Shown here piece by piece: positions 12,412 through 23,830 of a DNA stretch of 64,000 nt (positions are counted from its first letter, which is position 1; each line of letters starts with the position of its first letter). Location: positions 122,436,430-122,500,429 of the forward strand of contig CM067360.1 of the NCBI GenBank assembly GCA_034401795.1. The letters run 5' to 3'. This stretch comes from Chaetoderma sp. LZ-2023a. Its lineage: Eukaryota; Mollusca; Caudofoveata; Chaetodermatida; Chaetodermatidae. Below the pieces are notes generated by a model that did not search any database, had not been told where the DNA came from, and saw nothing but the letters and a program-made list of their open reading frames with translations. Position numbers and translations under genes: made by a program.

Positions 12412-13289
12412 AAAAAGTCAAGAAACACGCTACAAAAACAACCATGCTTTGCAATGCAATCAATCCAAACATGTCATTATTTCCCTTAGATTTCAAAAAC
12501 CATAAAATGATCCAACACGGAATAAAACATAAGAAACAAATTCCTTGTCCCCCAAGGAATGAAAATGATTAAGTCCCACTTCTTATGTTGGCAAACATAA
12601 AGGTTTTACAGTTGTAAAATAAACGTCTTAGCCTCTCAAATATGAGCAGGCATAATGTGATTAGTTGTTAATGAATTCTTCCACCGGGAAAATCTCTACT
12701 ATTGATTTTATGAATGAAATTCCTGTCAATCGTAGTATTTTTTATCACGTGACTTTTAGTTGATAAAGTTAGAATCATATCGTCTTGTTTTATGGGTGCG
12801 TGTTCGTATATCTGCCAGACTACTGAGTGTTGATTTAAGTAGATTTAAGTTAGATTCCCTCGAATCATTGCGTTTACGTTGTCAATTTAAATCATATTCT
12901 CTTTATTATGGCATATGCTCTCGAAAAATATTTAGACAGATGGTTTTTCGTGAGAATTCTTGAGATGTGATCTCCGGGAAATGACTACTTTTTAGTGGCA
13001 TGCTGAATGACATTCACCCGTGTAGACACGAATGACACTTTATTGTATTACTGAATACCGAGTACTCGAATACAAACATGTGACTTACCAGATTAGATCA
13101 TAATGTAGGTGGTTACACAAGCTCTAGCCGTATCAGCGCTACTGTACTAGGGGTCTAGGCTCGCTCTCATATCCGGGTTCCTATTTTCATGCATTATATT
13201 TTACTATGCTTTCTAAAATAGTGACCTAATAAGAGTTTTGGAAATCAAGATTTGAGCAGTTAGGGTGTTAATTTCACGACATCATATGA

Positions 13290-13510
13290 TTAGAGGGATG
13301 GGGGCCAATGGATCTTTCCGGTTTTAGCTATGCCCCGCCCACAAATACATACAATTCATACAGCGTGTCGGACTGTTTGAGATTTGGTGACGGTCTATAT
13401 GGAACCCTTTCTGATGTAATGATTGTGACGTTATCATACATGCACGCACTGAGTTGATTATGATGTCATACGAGGTCAGATGATGGATGGATACTCTGGA
13501 AAGGTGAATT
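13290..13510 (+). repeat. HP2-family MITE, copy lacking the hairpin
   Basis: It begins with GGATCTTTCCGGTTTTAGCT and ATGCCCCGCCCAC and ends in GGATACTCTGGAAAGGTGAA, the two termini of the HP2 family. The central hairpin is missing. Confidence 0.65.
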
Positions 13511-13660
13511 CCATTTTATCAATTCCAATTCTGCTTCAATTCATTTTATCAATTCCAATTCTGTTTCAACATCAATTCATCTTATCAATTCCAATTCCAT
13601 CGAGACAAGTTCAATTCCAAGTCCAATTCCATTTCATCAATTCCATGTCCAATTCCATAC
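13506..13660. repeat. AATTCCAATTC minisatellite
   Basis: Irregular tandem copies of TCAATTCCAATTC, several joined by ATTTTATCAATTCC. The same motif recurs at 15560-15735. Confidence 0.85.
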
Positions 13661-13747
13661 AAATATTTACTGAGATCAATAATATTGTTCACCGAAGTTA
13701 TGATTTTACTTCATAAAGGGCTAGAAACAACATGGATAAGAAAATGT

Positions 13748-13915
13748 GTCCATTTGCAGGTTAAGAGAACCTTTTTTGAAAATTTACCATTGCAATGACT
13801 GGCTCACTCATCAAGCCAGTCATTCCAGTGGTAAATTTTCAAAAAATAGTCTTCCTAGCCTGCAGATGGACATTTATCAAGACCACTGCAGAGGACAGTT
13901 TTGGTCGCCTTGTCC
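13748..13915. repeat. HP1 foldback repeat
   Basis: The outer arm GTCCATTTGCAGGTTAAGAG faces its complement CCTGCAGATGGACAT. The inner arms TGGCTCACTCATCAAGCCAG form the loop region. The tail AAGACCACTGCAGAGG is characteristic of the family. Confidence 0.9.
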
Positions 13916-14465
13916 ATTGAAGTGATAAAACAATTAGAATAAAAGTTGTTAATCATTACTTTAGGCAGCTATATCTTTCAGTCAAATTATTTTTTAAAGA
14001 ATTAGAATAAAACTATTCATGCTGAATTTCAAATAGAAGAAATTTATAATTTGTGTAACAATCTAACTGAAAGCAGTTGGTGCCTTAGGCAACAATATTT
14101 TATGAATATTAAGTGGATTTTATTTAAATGTCACCTGGATCTAAAGTATAGCACAGTATAGACTGAATTCTGTAATTCAGCATGTATTTTTGAATAACAC
14201 CTATGGTTCAGGCATCTGTGTTTTAAAAGCTGAGATAGTTTTCATAGCGTGGTGTTTGACCCTCCCTTTGTGGGTATGATTACAGGGAATTTGTCTTGTA
14301 ACGTACTTCTATCTTGACTAAGCTTTCACGATTATTGCTTTCAGTAATCATGATCGATTATTTAATAATAATTGCGATTACTCGATTAATCAGCTTGAGT
14401 ACAAATTACCAAGTTATAACAGCAAAAAAGCATATCAATGACGAAAGCTGCAATGATGTTGAGAA

Positions 14466-14610
14466 TGGTCGATTTGCAGGCCAAGAGAAGATTATTTTTG
14501 AAAATGTATCACTGGAATGACTGAAAATGACTGATTCTCGAGCCAGTCATTTCAGTGATACATTTTCAAAAATAATCTTCTCTTGGCCTGCAAATGGGCA
14601 TGCAAAATGT
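14466..14610. repeat. HP1 foldback repeat
   Basis: Nearly perfect hairpin: GATTTGCAGGCCAAGAGAAG on one side and CTTCTCTTGGCCTGCAAATG on the other, with arms of about 60 bp that include GAAAATGTATCACTGGAATG. Confidence 0.92.
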
Positions 14611-15237
14611 AAATTTCTGTGACCCATCGCAATAAACAATAATTTAAAGGTAGGTTTTAAAATATTTTATGAATCAGAAAGGAAAAATTATTACACCTGA
14701 AATTGCTAACTAGAATTAAACAGAATTATGTTCACTGATTATTGCCTAACACTCTGCAACTAAGTATATACTTGGTATTTCACGACAGACTCAGTGTCTG
14801 CAGCGAAAGAAAATTATATGGAGATTCGACGGAGTAACAATCTGGTTTTCTCAATGACAAAGATGTTACCTCGCTATTGTTAGCCTGTTTATCATAGCGC
14901 TTTGTGTTGTGATTAGTAATTATTCAACATGTGCATGGCACGGCGGGTTATAAACACAATGAACACAGGCGTGAATTGGTTATATTGTACTCATGTACTG
15001 ATAAAATGCGACGGAAAAGTACACACTTCAGATTTTAAACATTTTTGTGATTTTTCCTCAGTTACATCGTAAAAATCGTGATGTTAAAAATAAAACTTCA
15101 CGATTAAATCGAAAAGTCGCACACGCCTAATGAGAGTTATAAAGATCACGTGACAGTATGATAAAAAGGTCAAGTGTCAGGGAAAATTGAGGTATTCAAC
15201 AGCATATTAAACATGAGGTTTATCAGATCTTTACTTT

Positions 15238-15400
15238 GGACATTCACAGACCAAGAGGTTATTTTTGAAAATTTACCACTGGAATGACTGGCTCAATTAT
15301 TGAGCTAATCATTCCAGTGCTAAATTAAAACCAAATAGTCTTCTCTTGGTCTGAAAACAAACATTTCTCAAGACCACTGCAGAAGTCGTTTTGGGGTGTT
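15238..15400. repeat. HP1 foldback repeat
   Basis: Arms with AAATTTACCACTGGAATGAC and its complement, followed by the family tail CAAGACCACTGCAGAAG. Confidence 0.88.
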
Positions 15401-15559
15401 AAATGTTAATGGTTAATCTGTCAGCAATGAATTATCTGTATAGATTGTGGATTGAAGGCCTATAAAGATCAATGTATTATACAGATCAAGTGAGATATTA
15501 CATGTACACTAACATAGCCAATAGTACACATGTAAGTCTATGACAAATACATGTATGAC

Positions 15560-15735
15560 TGGAATTGATGTGGAATTTATCAATTCCGGTCAATTCAAAC
15601 CAGAGCAATTCAATTCTAATTCAGGTGTCTTTAAATTTATCAATGCCAATTCCAATTCCGGAGTCATAAGATTTATCAATTCCGAATCCAGAATTGAATT
15701 GGAATTGATGCATTCCAATTCCAATCTGAATTGAC
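15560..15735. repeat. AATTCC-rich minisatellite, partner of 13506-13660
   Basis: Repeated TTTATCAATTCC and CCAATTCCAATTCC motifs, ending in the opposite orientation (GAATTGGAATTGATG). It marks the far side of the DNA inserted into the hAT-like element. Confidence 0.8.
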
Positions 15736-15979
15736 CTCAACCCTGCACATGAACCAGACCTCAGTTATTTTAACTACTATTTTGTGATGGGTAGCATCGA
15801 AGTCAACAGTCGTACGTAGTCGTGGCAATGAATTTACGTCAGATGTCAAATCTCAAAATACATGATATTTCAACTTATGTTTGATCATTCTAGTCCCTTA
15901 AACTAGTATTTCGGTTAAACCGGTTTAATTGGTCATACCGTCACCGGTTTTCTTTTAGGCCAAACCACCCAGCTCTATG

Positions 15980-16550
15980 TTCACGAAACTTGGATGGGAT
16001 ATTTATTGGCGTAGGTGTCCCGAAGAACTCCTAATTTGGGGACAAAATGTTAAGATTATTGAATAGGGCATGAAGACAAGAATCTTTGAATAATTGTTTT
16101 TACATCGGTATGAATTCAGTGTATGTATGTTAATGATTACATTGTATACTGGCCCATAAAATCAGCCAGTGAATGCCTCTTGAAAACACTAGGCACACTA
16201 AAAGTAGTGCAACTTGAACTTTTGAGACTAGCAAAAAAATCAGCATCTTACAGATTTAATTCGATCTGATGTTGGATGTAGCAAAGAATGCTTCTAACGA
16301 AGTATGTTACCACAGAATATAATTAAATATAATTTTTTTGTTACCCAGAGACGTATGATTAATGGACATACTGATGTACATTATTCAGGTAGGTGAGTGA
16401 AAAAGTGCATCTGTATTGGGAATAACATGAGCTGTAGGTGAAGGCGAGGCTGCATACAAATTATTTATAAATAATGTATGCCAAGTATTGCTGACTCAAA
16501 TGTTTTAAAATCACCAGTTATCTACCTATCATGCTTATGATTGATTTCAG
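15980..16550. other. Intronic sequence before the first sure TM2D3 exon
   Basis: No recognisable repeat or coding sequence. It ends in a short pyrimidine tract and TTGATTTCAG acceptor at 16541-16550. Confidence 0.5.
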
Positions 16551-16741
16551 AGAGCGGTTCTGATCAGCGTAATGGATCAGATGTGTCCGAGAATACGTCC
16601 GCAGCTGTAGCTGTGTGCCCCAGTGGAGTTACATGCGCACTGCTGGGCGGCGAATGCATCACATGTCTGTTCAATAAGTCTTGTATTTATGGCCACGTGA
16701 TTGAAGTCAACTGCTCAGTGAAACCAGACATTCATTGCCAG
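16551..16741 (+). CDS. TM2D3: TM2D3-type gene, first sure coding exon (extracellular Cys-rich part)
   Basis: Internal exon bounded by TTTCAG|AG and CAG|GTCAGA, entering in phase 1 and leaving in phase 0. It encodes about 63 residues: a Ser/Asn-rich spacer, then VCPSGVTC, GECITC, NKSCIYG and VNCSVKPDIHCQ. These follow the Cys spacing of human TM2D3 as I remember it (CPSNGLC, DCIDC, FSCTYG, CAVKPSVTC). TM2D3 is a small secretory-pathway membrane protein whose fly counterpart, almondex, is required for Notch signalling. This part should face the lumen or outside. The frame is open a little upstream of the acceptor, but the Cys-rich homology and splice site place the start here. An upstream exon with the signal peptide is required. 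Confidence 0.85.
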
Positions 16742-17084
16742 GTCAGATTATCCAGTTAGCCTGTGTGTGCGTATGTATATGCTAGATCACTCAAACAGCC
16801 ATTAACTTCCGAACCAAATTTGTCAAGAAGTATGTGTATGTATCATTATTCTCTGTATTGGGAAACAAAGTTGTGGTCATGTTTCTTTACTGTTCATGGA
16901 AATCCTGAAAAGTCATGAAATCTGAGAATCGGAGATTAATGCCTGGAACTCAGGACTGAAAAAGGATCATGTTTCCTCATAAGTAATGGAACAGCCATGG
17001 ATAGATAATCCTTTGGACGCTGCTGACGTTCAAGACAATCATGCATGTTGCACCTGGGGTAAAAAACAATCTGCAGTCATCTTG

Positions 17085-17200
17085 GTCATGCCCATTTGGA
17101 GACCAAGAGAAGACTGACTATCTTTGACAATTTATCATTGAAATTCCACTGATAAATTAAAAAAAAGACTGATTGGCCTGTAACTGGACATTCAAAGCAA
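17085..17200. repeat. HP1 foldback repeat, shortened
   Basis: The arms CCCATTTGGAGACCAAGAGA and GATTGGCCTGTAACTGGACA enclose a reduced centre (AATTTATCATTGAAATTCC). Confidence 0.75.
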
Positions 17201-17774
17201 GCATGTAAATTTGATTAGCCCATCTTGACCATTAAAGGGATAAATCTTGCTAGAGTTAGCAGAGGGAAGATAGGTCCAGTGTTGGTTTTTCCTCTCATGG
17301 CATCTCAATTTTGGAGGTTCCAGCGACCCCACACCTAGAAATCTTAGGTGTCCCAACCTGAAATCGTGGTGTACCAAACTGAAAGTTGACATTCCCATGC
17401 AGTTTTTCTCATCCATGCTAAAATTAGAAAGTGTCATGGGTGCACAGCTATGAATAAAGGGGGTACCATGCTAGATTTTGTGCAAAAACCGATAAAACTA
17501 ATATTTAACAATCGTGCAAGATTTTCTGGGGTCCCATGGCACCCACTACCACAAGTTTTGGGGTTCCCCAGCTACATTTTGGTGGTCTATACCCTTAAAA
17601 CGACCATTATGAGAAACCCTGGATAGGTGTACATATTGACAACAATGCTGAATGATAGCCCTCCATCTTTTTATCAACACCATTGTCAACAGAGGGATCC
17701 ATTTCTCGCTAAGCTCCTTCCAGTTTTGGGATTGATCAAACCCTGAAATCCCAGGACATCAATGTGATGATACA

Positions 17775-17935
17775 GGTAAGCTGTTGAATATTTTGAAACT
17801 AATTTAACTGGGTGCTGTTGCTACCGATGGCCTATTCTGCATATGGCAGCAACACACCAAGTAAAATTAGTTTCAAATATTCAACAGACTTTATTAAATA
17901 ATAAAGACATACAATTTGTACAGACTATTCAATTG
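17775..17935. repeat. HP2 foldback repeat
   Basis: It starts with ACAGGTAAGCTGTTGAATAT, has a hairpin with TGCTGTTGCTACC facing GGCAGCAACACACC, and ends in the family tail TTAAATAATAAAGACATACA. Confidence 0.9.
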
Positions 17936-17969
17936 TGTTCTTGACGGACCTAGATACATCATTCATTAA

Positions 17970-18205
17970 CCCTTTAACCCTCAAAATTGTTCAAGAAAAT
18001 TTCAATTTTCTTATAATATGTCCATTTGCGGACCTAGAGAAGACTAATTTTGAAAATTTACCACTGGAATGACTGGCTTGGTTTTCGAGCCAATCATTCC
18101 AGTGGTAAATTTTTGAAAAATAGTCTTCTCTTGGTCTGTAAATGGACATGTCTCAAGACCACTGCAGAAGCCGTTTTTGGCTGATATGAGTGTTAAAGGG
18201 TTAAG
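17970..18205. repeat. HP1 foldback repeat, most complete copy
   Basis: The central hairpin (GAAAATTTACCACTGGAATG and its complement) lies between TTAACCCTTTAACCCTC at about 17969 and GTGTTAAAGGGTTAAG at about 18190. These look like terminal inverted repeats, so HP1 is probably a MITE of about 235 bp ending in TTAACCCTTTAAC-like sequence. Confidence 0.9.
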
Positions 18206-18344
18206 CATTTTGATTATGACATCAAATATGTGACTGAAAAATTGGATCTATCCATACATATGCTTTTGAGAATACAAGAGGTTTTTTTTAGCCATTTAAT
18301 GATCAAATTTATTACTCAAAGTTAAAGAAATATTCATATGCCTA

Positions 18345-18475
18345 GCCAGAGAAGACTTTGACCACTTTAATGACCAGCTTGGTTATGGATCCAGTCTCAG
18401 GACAGTGGTAAATTCTACAAAACATCTTTTGGTCTGCAAATGGACATTTCTCGAGACCACTGCAGAATCTGTTTT
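18345..18475. repeat. HP1 foldback repeat, degenerate
   Basis: One arm with CCAGAGAAGACTTTGACCAC faces CATCTTTTGGTCTGCAAATG; the family tail CGAGACCACTGCAGAATC follows. Confidence 0.75.
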
Positions 18476-18884
18476 GCCCAGTTTTACCACTAAATTAAGA
18501 GTGTTGGATGTAAGATGCTGTTAGGATTGTATTTTAACCCTTTAAACTTGAGGAATGTCCATAATTTGCAGGCCTGAAAATGGGCACTCACTATATGTCA
18601 GAGTTCCCAGCACTACCAAACCAAACTTCCCTGATATTTCCCTGAGCAATTTCCAAAATTCCATGAGAAATATTTTCACTTTAATGAGGTTGCTGGAAAG
18701 TAAAGCGATGATTGCATCACAGCAACTAAGATACTGGTAAAATATACAACAGCGTGGTAGCCTATGCACACAATTATTTAAATTTATTTCCTTTCAGTCA
18801 ATGGACACAACTTGGACACATGACACAAGGTGCGCATTTGTCAAACTGGCAAAATGTGAAAACCTTCTCTTTCACTTCAAGAGT

Positions 18885-19035
18885 ATACTTACCTCCCTAA
18901 TATTCTTTGATATTGCTAAATATCGGCTTTCACTTAATAAAATACTCATTTAAAAAGAAAGGTGCCCCTTATGGGCAGGTAGTCAGAAGTCAGTCAGGCG
19001 GATGCCAGCCCCACCACCGTTGCTAATTTATTGGC
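18885..19035 (+). repeat. DIRS copy 2 left inverted terminal repeat
   Basis: Begins ATACTTACCTCCCTAATA and ends GCTAATTTATTGGC; pairs with 25513-25690. It is shorter than its partner. Confidence 0.9.
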
Positions 19036-19931
19036 AAAGGGTTCACACATGTTTCATGCTTAAAGCTTTTCTGGGCTGTTTAAGTCGTTTAATTAATATA
19101 TTAGAAGTGTTTTATCAACCTGGAGTGATAGCAGATCAGATTAAGTCGCCGGAGGAGCGCCCAGTACCTAGCCATCAGGTGACTTCTAGTATATTTTAGA
19201 GAGTTTATCCCGTTGTAATGTGTTTCCGGGACTCGCGTTTATCATGATAAGCGCCTAAAATAATTAGTTTATTTCAAAATGGCGCTATGAAATGCTAATC
19301 TCTCTTTGTGTTTATGTCCACAGGTATCTACCTTCGGTTGTTTAGGACATCACATTATCAGAGAGTTGGTTTTTCTCTCCACCAAGGTTCCATTTCCTAC
19401 TAACATTGTTAGGTTTTCTAACCAAAATTTATGCCCAGTGAGTTGGAGGCCTCGGATGAAGGTCTTCTCACTTTTCCCTCTTGGTCCACTTCCTTCCCCC
19501 TAAGGTGGAGAGAGTTAAGAGGTAATAATGTTGGTGGAGTGTCCGGTTCATCAGATCAGATGGTTTGTCTATGCTAAAGACTCAGGTACTCTAGTTATGA
19601 TATGAGGCTTTTCAATTATATTTGAAAATATTTATAAAATCTTACTGCCATTTATCACTGTTTATCTGATGTTTGTTCAGTCTGTATAAACTATCCTGTC
19701 TAGTTAGGATGTTCTTGATATGATTACAATTCGTCCTTCCACCTGGAGCTTTTGTTTCGGATCGATTTAACTTCTTATTCTTGAACTTATGACATCATAA
19801 TCAGCCTTACGCCTTACTGTCAGTTAAAAGTTTTGTCCAACGCTGATTTATTATTATTAGCTTGGGTCTTTATGGCCCCTTCCTCCTTGTTTATTTCGTG
19901 TTGAGTTTTAATTCAATATCTGTAATACTCA

Positions 19932-21983
19932 TTGTCTTCGTCCTCTGGTGTGTTTCAGAGGCCTGGTTGTCCTTCATGTGGTAGGATGGATAAGTTCTTC
20001 CCCAATTTATGCTTCCAGTGCAGCCCATGTGGGCCATTGCTTAAGTGGGGGGGGGGGGGGGGGAAGCTAATGTCTGAATTTCTATCATTGCAGACCAGGG
20101 AGAAGGCTCCAGAGGAGGAGAGGAAACTTAAGAAAGAGGCTTCTGGTAAGAAGGGTAAGAGGAAGGCCTCGTCCGCTATGGATATGGAGGCCTTCCGTAT
20201 TGAGATGATGGGAGAGATGAAGAGGACAATTAAAGATTTGGCCCCAGAGTTGCTTCGTGGCATGCTTCCTGGTCCAAATCTTTCGTTGTCCTCTTCATCT
20301 GCTCCGGAGCATATAATCCCCGCCTCTGAATCGGTACTATTTAGGGACCTATCAGTTTTCGACCATGATTTAGAGGTGGCCCTAATAGAGGGTGAAATCC
20401 ACGGTAAGAACACTGGCAGGAGGCTTGGCGCGCCGGTTGTTCGTGGTCAGGTGTCACTGGAACCTACCTGCTTATCAGGCCAGCATTATCCGCACCCTGC
20501 AGGTACCAGTTCCTCCTATGGTACCTCTCCTGGCCAGTCCGGGTTAGCATTCTTTGCTAACCTGGAGTCTAATCTTTCTGGCCAGGAAGAAGAGGATTAT
20601 CTGCTGGGTTTTCCTTCTGGCGCCGTGGCCATGGACATTGATGTACGTGCACCCCTCGCGGGGAACATGGGCGACATTGTCCACGGTACTACCCATGCAG
20701 GAGTAGCGTTCACGGCGCAGAATGTAGCCCGGGCTGGATCTGATGGCCAGTTTTACCGCATACCTCGGCTTGCCGATGGTGTAGCAGGTGCTGGCCATGG
20801 CCGTGGTGTGGCGAAATTTTCCCCACGCAATACCACGGCGCCTGCGCCTGGTCAAGCCAGTCAGTTTGGCATGCCTGTTCTTTCAGGCCCGCATGCTTTC
20901 TCTGGCTTGCCAGGCGTATCAGTTCCTCCAGCCACATACACACCTGTGATTGCTCAGGACGATGATGAAGGCCCTCGTCTTGTAGAGCATTCACAGGTGG
21001 CCACGGAGAAAGACTGGTCTGACGCTTGTCAGTGGCTAATCAACGTCAGGCCAGATCTTGCCGTGGATCAGTCAGCCAGTCAATGGGACCAGCACCTGTG
21101 GCTGGCAGGAAAGCCGACTGTTACCGCTATGCCATCTTTGCCATTAGCTGATCATATTGTTGATATGTTCACTGCGGCGGAGACATCCATTAAGGCACAT
21201 GGACGTTTAGCGAAGGCCCCCCGCAAAGTGGCAAAGCGGTGCCGTATTACAACTAATCAATATCAGCTATACGGTGTAGTACCGAAGCCAAGCACGGATG
21301 ACCGTGTTGCGCTGGGTGAAGATACGCGGCCAGGTTCCCAGTCTGACACGGGAGCACTGTGTTCGAACGTTTTGCATTCGTCTAACACCGCGTTACGTGA
21401 TGCGGAAGAGAGTTCGAGGGCGTCTATTTCAGCGCTTTCGCATGTCTCACAGTTGTTACAAGGGGTAGTAACGGCATCCGCATTACGTCAGCCTAGTCCG
21501 GTGACTGTCCAGAGAGCCATCCAAGATGGAATTAACTTGGCTTTGGACTGTTTAACCCGGTCTGTAACAAGGAGTGTCGGGGCGAGGCGCACGTTTGCTC
21601 TTTACAACTTGTGCCCGTCCCAGGATTTGTATAATAGGCTGCTGCGTACTCCTATGACAGGTCCTGGTCTCTTTGGGGGTGAGGGATGTAAGCATCTCCA
21701 GGAGACGGTTACCCTGGACCAGAGGGCATTACGTGAGCAATTTGAAGTGCTCCGTAAAGAGCGCGTTCGCGCAGCTCCCGCTGCGTATCATCCCCTGCAG
21801 GCTCGAGGTGGCGGTGGCCAGGTCAGTGGCCAGCCACCGGCGCAACGGCCGCGTGCGCTTCGGCCAGCAGTGAGGGGGGCGCAGGCTCCTCCGGCGCAGC
21901 CAGCCAGGCAGCCGCCCACAGACCGTGGTGCGCGCGGTGCGGGCCGTGGTGCGCGAGGATCTGGTCGTGTTAATCGTACCTGA
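19932..21983 (+). CDS. DIRS copy 2 gag-like region (fossil part)
   Basis: The N-terminal part has a Cys cluster of ribbon type (CPSCGRMD, then CFQCSPCGP). A Lys/Glu-rich block (EERKLKKEASGKKGKRK) and an amphipathic stretch (MDMEAFRIEMMGEMKRTIKD) follow, then a Pro/Gly-rich acidic middle. The conserved GPGLFGGEGCKHLQETVTL block leads to an Arg/Gln/Ala-rich end. A 16-base G run lies inside the early part. The role as gag is inferred from position and from conservation with copies 1 and 3. Confidence 0.7.
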   Translation: MSSSSGVFQRPGCPSCGRMDKFFPNLCFQCSPCGPLLKWGGGGGKLMSEFLSLQTREKAPEEERKLKKEASGKKGKRKASSAMDMEAFRIEMMGEMKRTIKDLAPELLRGMLPGPNLSLSSSSAPEHIIPASESVLFRDLSVFDHDLEVALIEGEIHGKNTGRRLGAPVVRGQVSLEPTCLSGQHYPHPAGTSSSYGTSPGQSGLAFFANLESNLSGQEEEDYLLGFPSGAVAMDIDVRAPLAGNMGDIVHGTTHAGVAFTAQNVARAGSDGQFYRIPRLADGVAGAGHGRGVAKFSPRNTTAPAPGQASQFGMPVLSGPHAFSGLPGVSVPPATYTPVIAQDDDEGPRLVEHSQVATEKDWSDACQWLINVRPDLAVDQSASQWDQHLWLAGKPTVTAMPSLPLADHIVDMFTAAETSIKAHGRLAKAPRKVAKRCRITTNQYQLYGVVPKPSTDDRVALGEDTRPGSQSDTGALCSNVLHSSNTALRDAEESSRASISALSHVSQLLQGVVTASALRQPSPVTVQRAIQDGINLALDCLTRSVTRSVGARRTFALYNLCPSQDLYNRLLRTPMTGPGLFGGEGCKHLQETVTLDQRALREQFEVLRKERVRAAPAAYHPLQARGGGGQVSGQPPAQRPRALRPAVRGAQAPPAQPARQPPTDRGARGAGRGARGSGRVNRT

Positions 21984-23830
21984 CAGGGTGATTACCACAG
22001 TAAGAGCTACCCCAGTGCATCTGCACCAGGAGACAGTGCCACTCTTGCGCTTCTTGTGTCCACCTCTCTCCCTAGGTGAACCAGTGGGAGGCCGATTGGC
22101 CAACCACATGCAAGAGTGGGAACGGTTGACTCAGGACCGTTTAGTCTTGCGATGGCTTTCAGTCGGATATCATCCCGACTGGATAACAGGCCCACCATCA
22201 CGACTGTCTCTGGTGCCGTCTGGACTTGCCCGGGCTTCTATTCAACCGTGTTCTTGGTAACGAAAAGCACTGGAGGGTGGAGACCAATTCTCAACCTCAA
22301 GCCATTGAACAAGTTCATAGACACACCCAGTTTCAAGATGGAAACTGTGAGATCGGTGTTGGCAGGGTTGGAGAAGGGAATGTGGACAGCTTCAGTAGAT
22401 TTGAAGGATGCTTATTTCCACATTCCAATAGCGAGGAGTTTCCGTCGCTTCCTGAGATTTGCATTCCAGGGCAGACAGTGGAAATTCAGGGTGTTACCCT
22501 TCGGAATGTCTACGGCTCCTCGGGTCTTCACCAGGGTGGTTCTTGCGATAACAGCATACCTCCACAGGAGAAGCATAGCAGTCCACACGTACATAGATGA
22601 CTGGCTGTTAAAAGTACACAACCAGGAAAGTTTATCTGCAAATCTGGAGATAGTTTTGAAAACTCTCACAGATTTAGGCTGGATAATAAATTTTCAAAAA
22701 TCAGAGCTGGCACCAGAGGCACATCCCAGAAGTTTGTTTACTTGGGAATGTTCTTCGATCTGGAGATAGGATATGTTTATCCTACTCAGGAGAGGGTACA
22801 GATACTCATCTCAGTAATACAGTCAGTGTGCAACAGTCGTCATGTCCTGGCACGGGTTTATCTGAGAATGCTGGGATTGATGGTTTCTTTGGAACCAGTC
22901 TTCCTCAGGCGGCCGATCCAGTTATTTCTCATGACACAATGGACCCAGAGTACAGGTTCACTGGACTCGAGCGTGTCAGTGTTGGAGCCTCTAGTTCATC
23001 ACCTTCAATGGTGGTTGAAGACAGAGAATCTCCTGGCGGGGGTAATGTTGCATCGATCGAGGGGTGGGGAGCTTGCCTGGAAGAATCCACGATATCAGGG
23101 CTTTGGAATCTGGAACCGTCAAAGGAACATATCAATCTACTGGAATTACGAGCAGTAGTCCTGGGCCTGGAACATTTCTTACAGAAAGTTTAGGGCAAGA
23201 GTGTTCTAATTCGATCAGACAACTCAACAGTAGTGACTTACAAAAACTGCCAGGGCGGAACGAAGTCGCCCAGTCTCTGTATGATGACTTGGAAACTGCT
23301 TTGTTGGTGCCTGGATCACAGGATTACCTTGAAAGCAGTTCATATTCCGGGAAGGTTAAATCTGTTAGCAGACTCATTGAGCCGAAGGATGAGTGTTTTA
23401 CCTACGGAATGGCAACTAAATCAATGTGTGGTGGATCGTCTGTTCGACCACTGGGGGAAACCAAACGTAGATTTATTCGCAACGAAGAAGAATGCGAAGA
23501 TGACGACGTACGTTTCTCCGATTCCAGATCCAAGCTCTTTCGCAACAGATACATTAGCTATCAGCTGGGTGGGAATGTATGCATACGCATTCCCTCCAGC
23601 AATCCTGATTCCAAAAATTCTTCAGAAAATCAGACAGGAGGCGTGCTTCTGATCGCCCGAAATTGGCCAAGCCGATCATGGTATACGGATCTGCTGGACC
23701 TTCTGGTCTGCAATCCCATTCCTCTGCCTCTGATGGACAATATTATCTTCCAGGGCAAGAACCTTCACAACAATCCGTCAATGTTCCAATTGACTGCGTG
23801 GATGTTGTGAAGGGATCTAGAATTAAGGAG
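21980..23830 (+). CDS. DIRS copy 2 reverse transcriptase/RNase H region (fossil part)
   Basis: Visible blocks are GGWRPILNLKPLNKF, DLKDAYFHIPIARS, LPFGMSTAPRVFTR and the catalytic YIDDWLL (about 22593-22613). RNase H-like sequence follows, including INLLELRAVVLGLEHFL and HIPGRLNLLADSLSRR, then a methyltransferase-like tail with YAFPPAILIPKILQKI. Known DIRS elements have the same order. Confidence 0.85.

Larger units (their letters stand above)
10031..13150. other. Region between DIRS copy 1 and nested repeats; no sure gene
   Basis: Mostly unassigned AT-rich sequence. It includes one weak signal-peptide exon candidate (10611), a hAT-like end near 11290 (rich in CCGGTATT, ending in GAAGCCCTAGCTG), ATT-type microsatellites at about 11320-11410, and an imperfect inverted repeat at 12052-12411. 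Confidence 0.5.
13170..15978 (-). mobile_element. hAT-like non-autonomous element, split by nested insertions
   Basis: The terminal sequence CCAAACCACCCAGCTCTA at 15961-15978 is the complement of the TAGGGCTGGGCAGTTTGG end at 29903. The next 230 bp (15745-15960) and a second block at about 13170-13285 both align, in reverse, with consecutive parts of 29903-30300. The sequence between them (about 13286-15744) is therefore inserted DNA. It holds an HP2 piece, AATTCC-rich repeats and three HP1 hairpins. No transposase is seen. Confidence 0.65.
16742..18869. other. Intron sequence upstream of DIRS copy 2
   Basis: No coding sequence. It holds HP1 copies at 17085, 17970 and 18345 and an HP2 copy at 17775. 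At 17310-17600 is a stretch with repeated short words such as GGGGTCCCATGG and GGGGTTCCCC, similar in style to 43085-43200. Confidence 0.6.

Noticed and set aside
16541-16759. A short gene starting at 16541 and ending at 16759
   Set aside because: The sequence before 16551 is a pyrimidine-AG acceptor and that after 16741 a donor; the Cys-rich part is a TM2D3 exon, not a complete frame.
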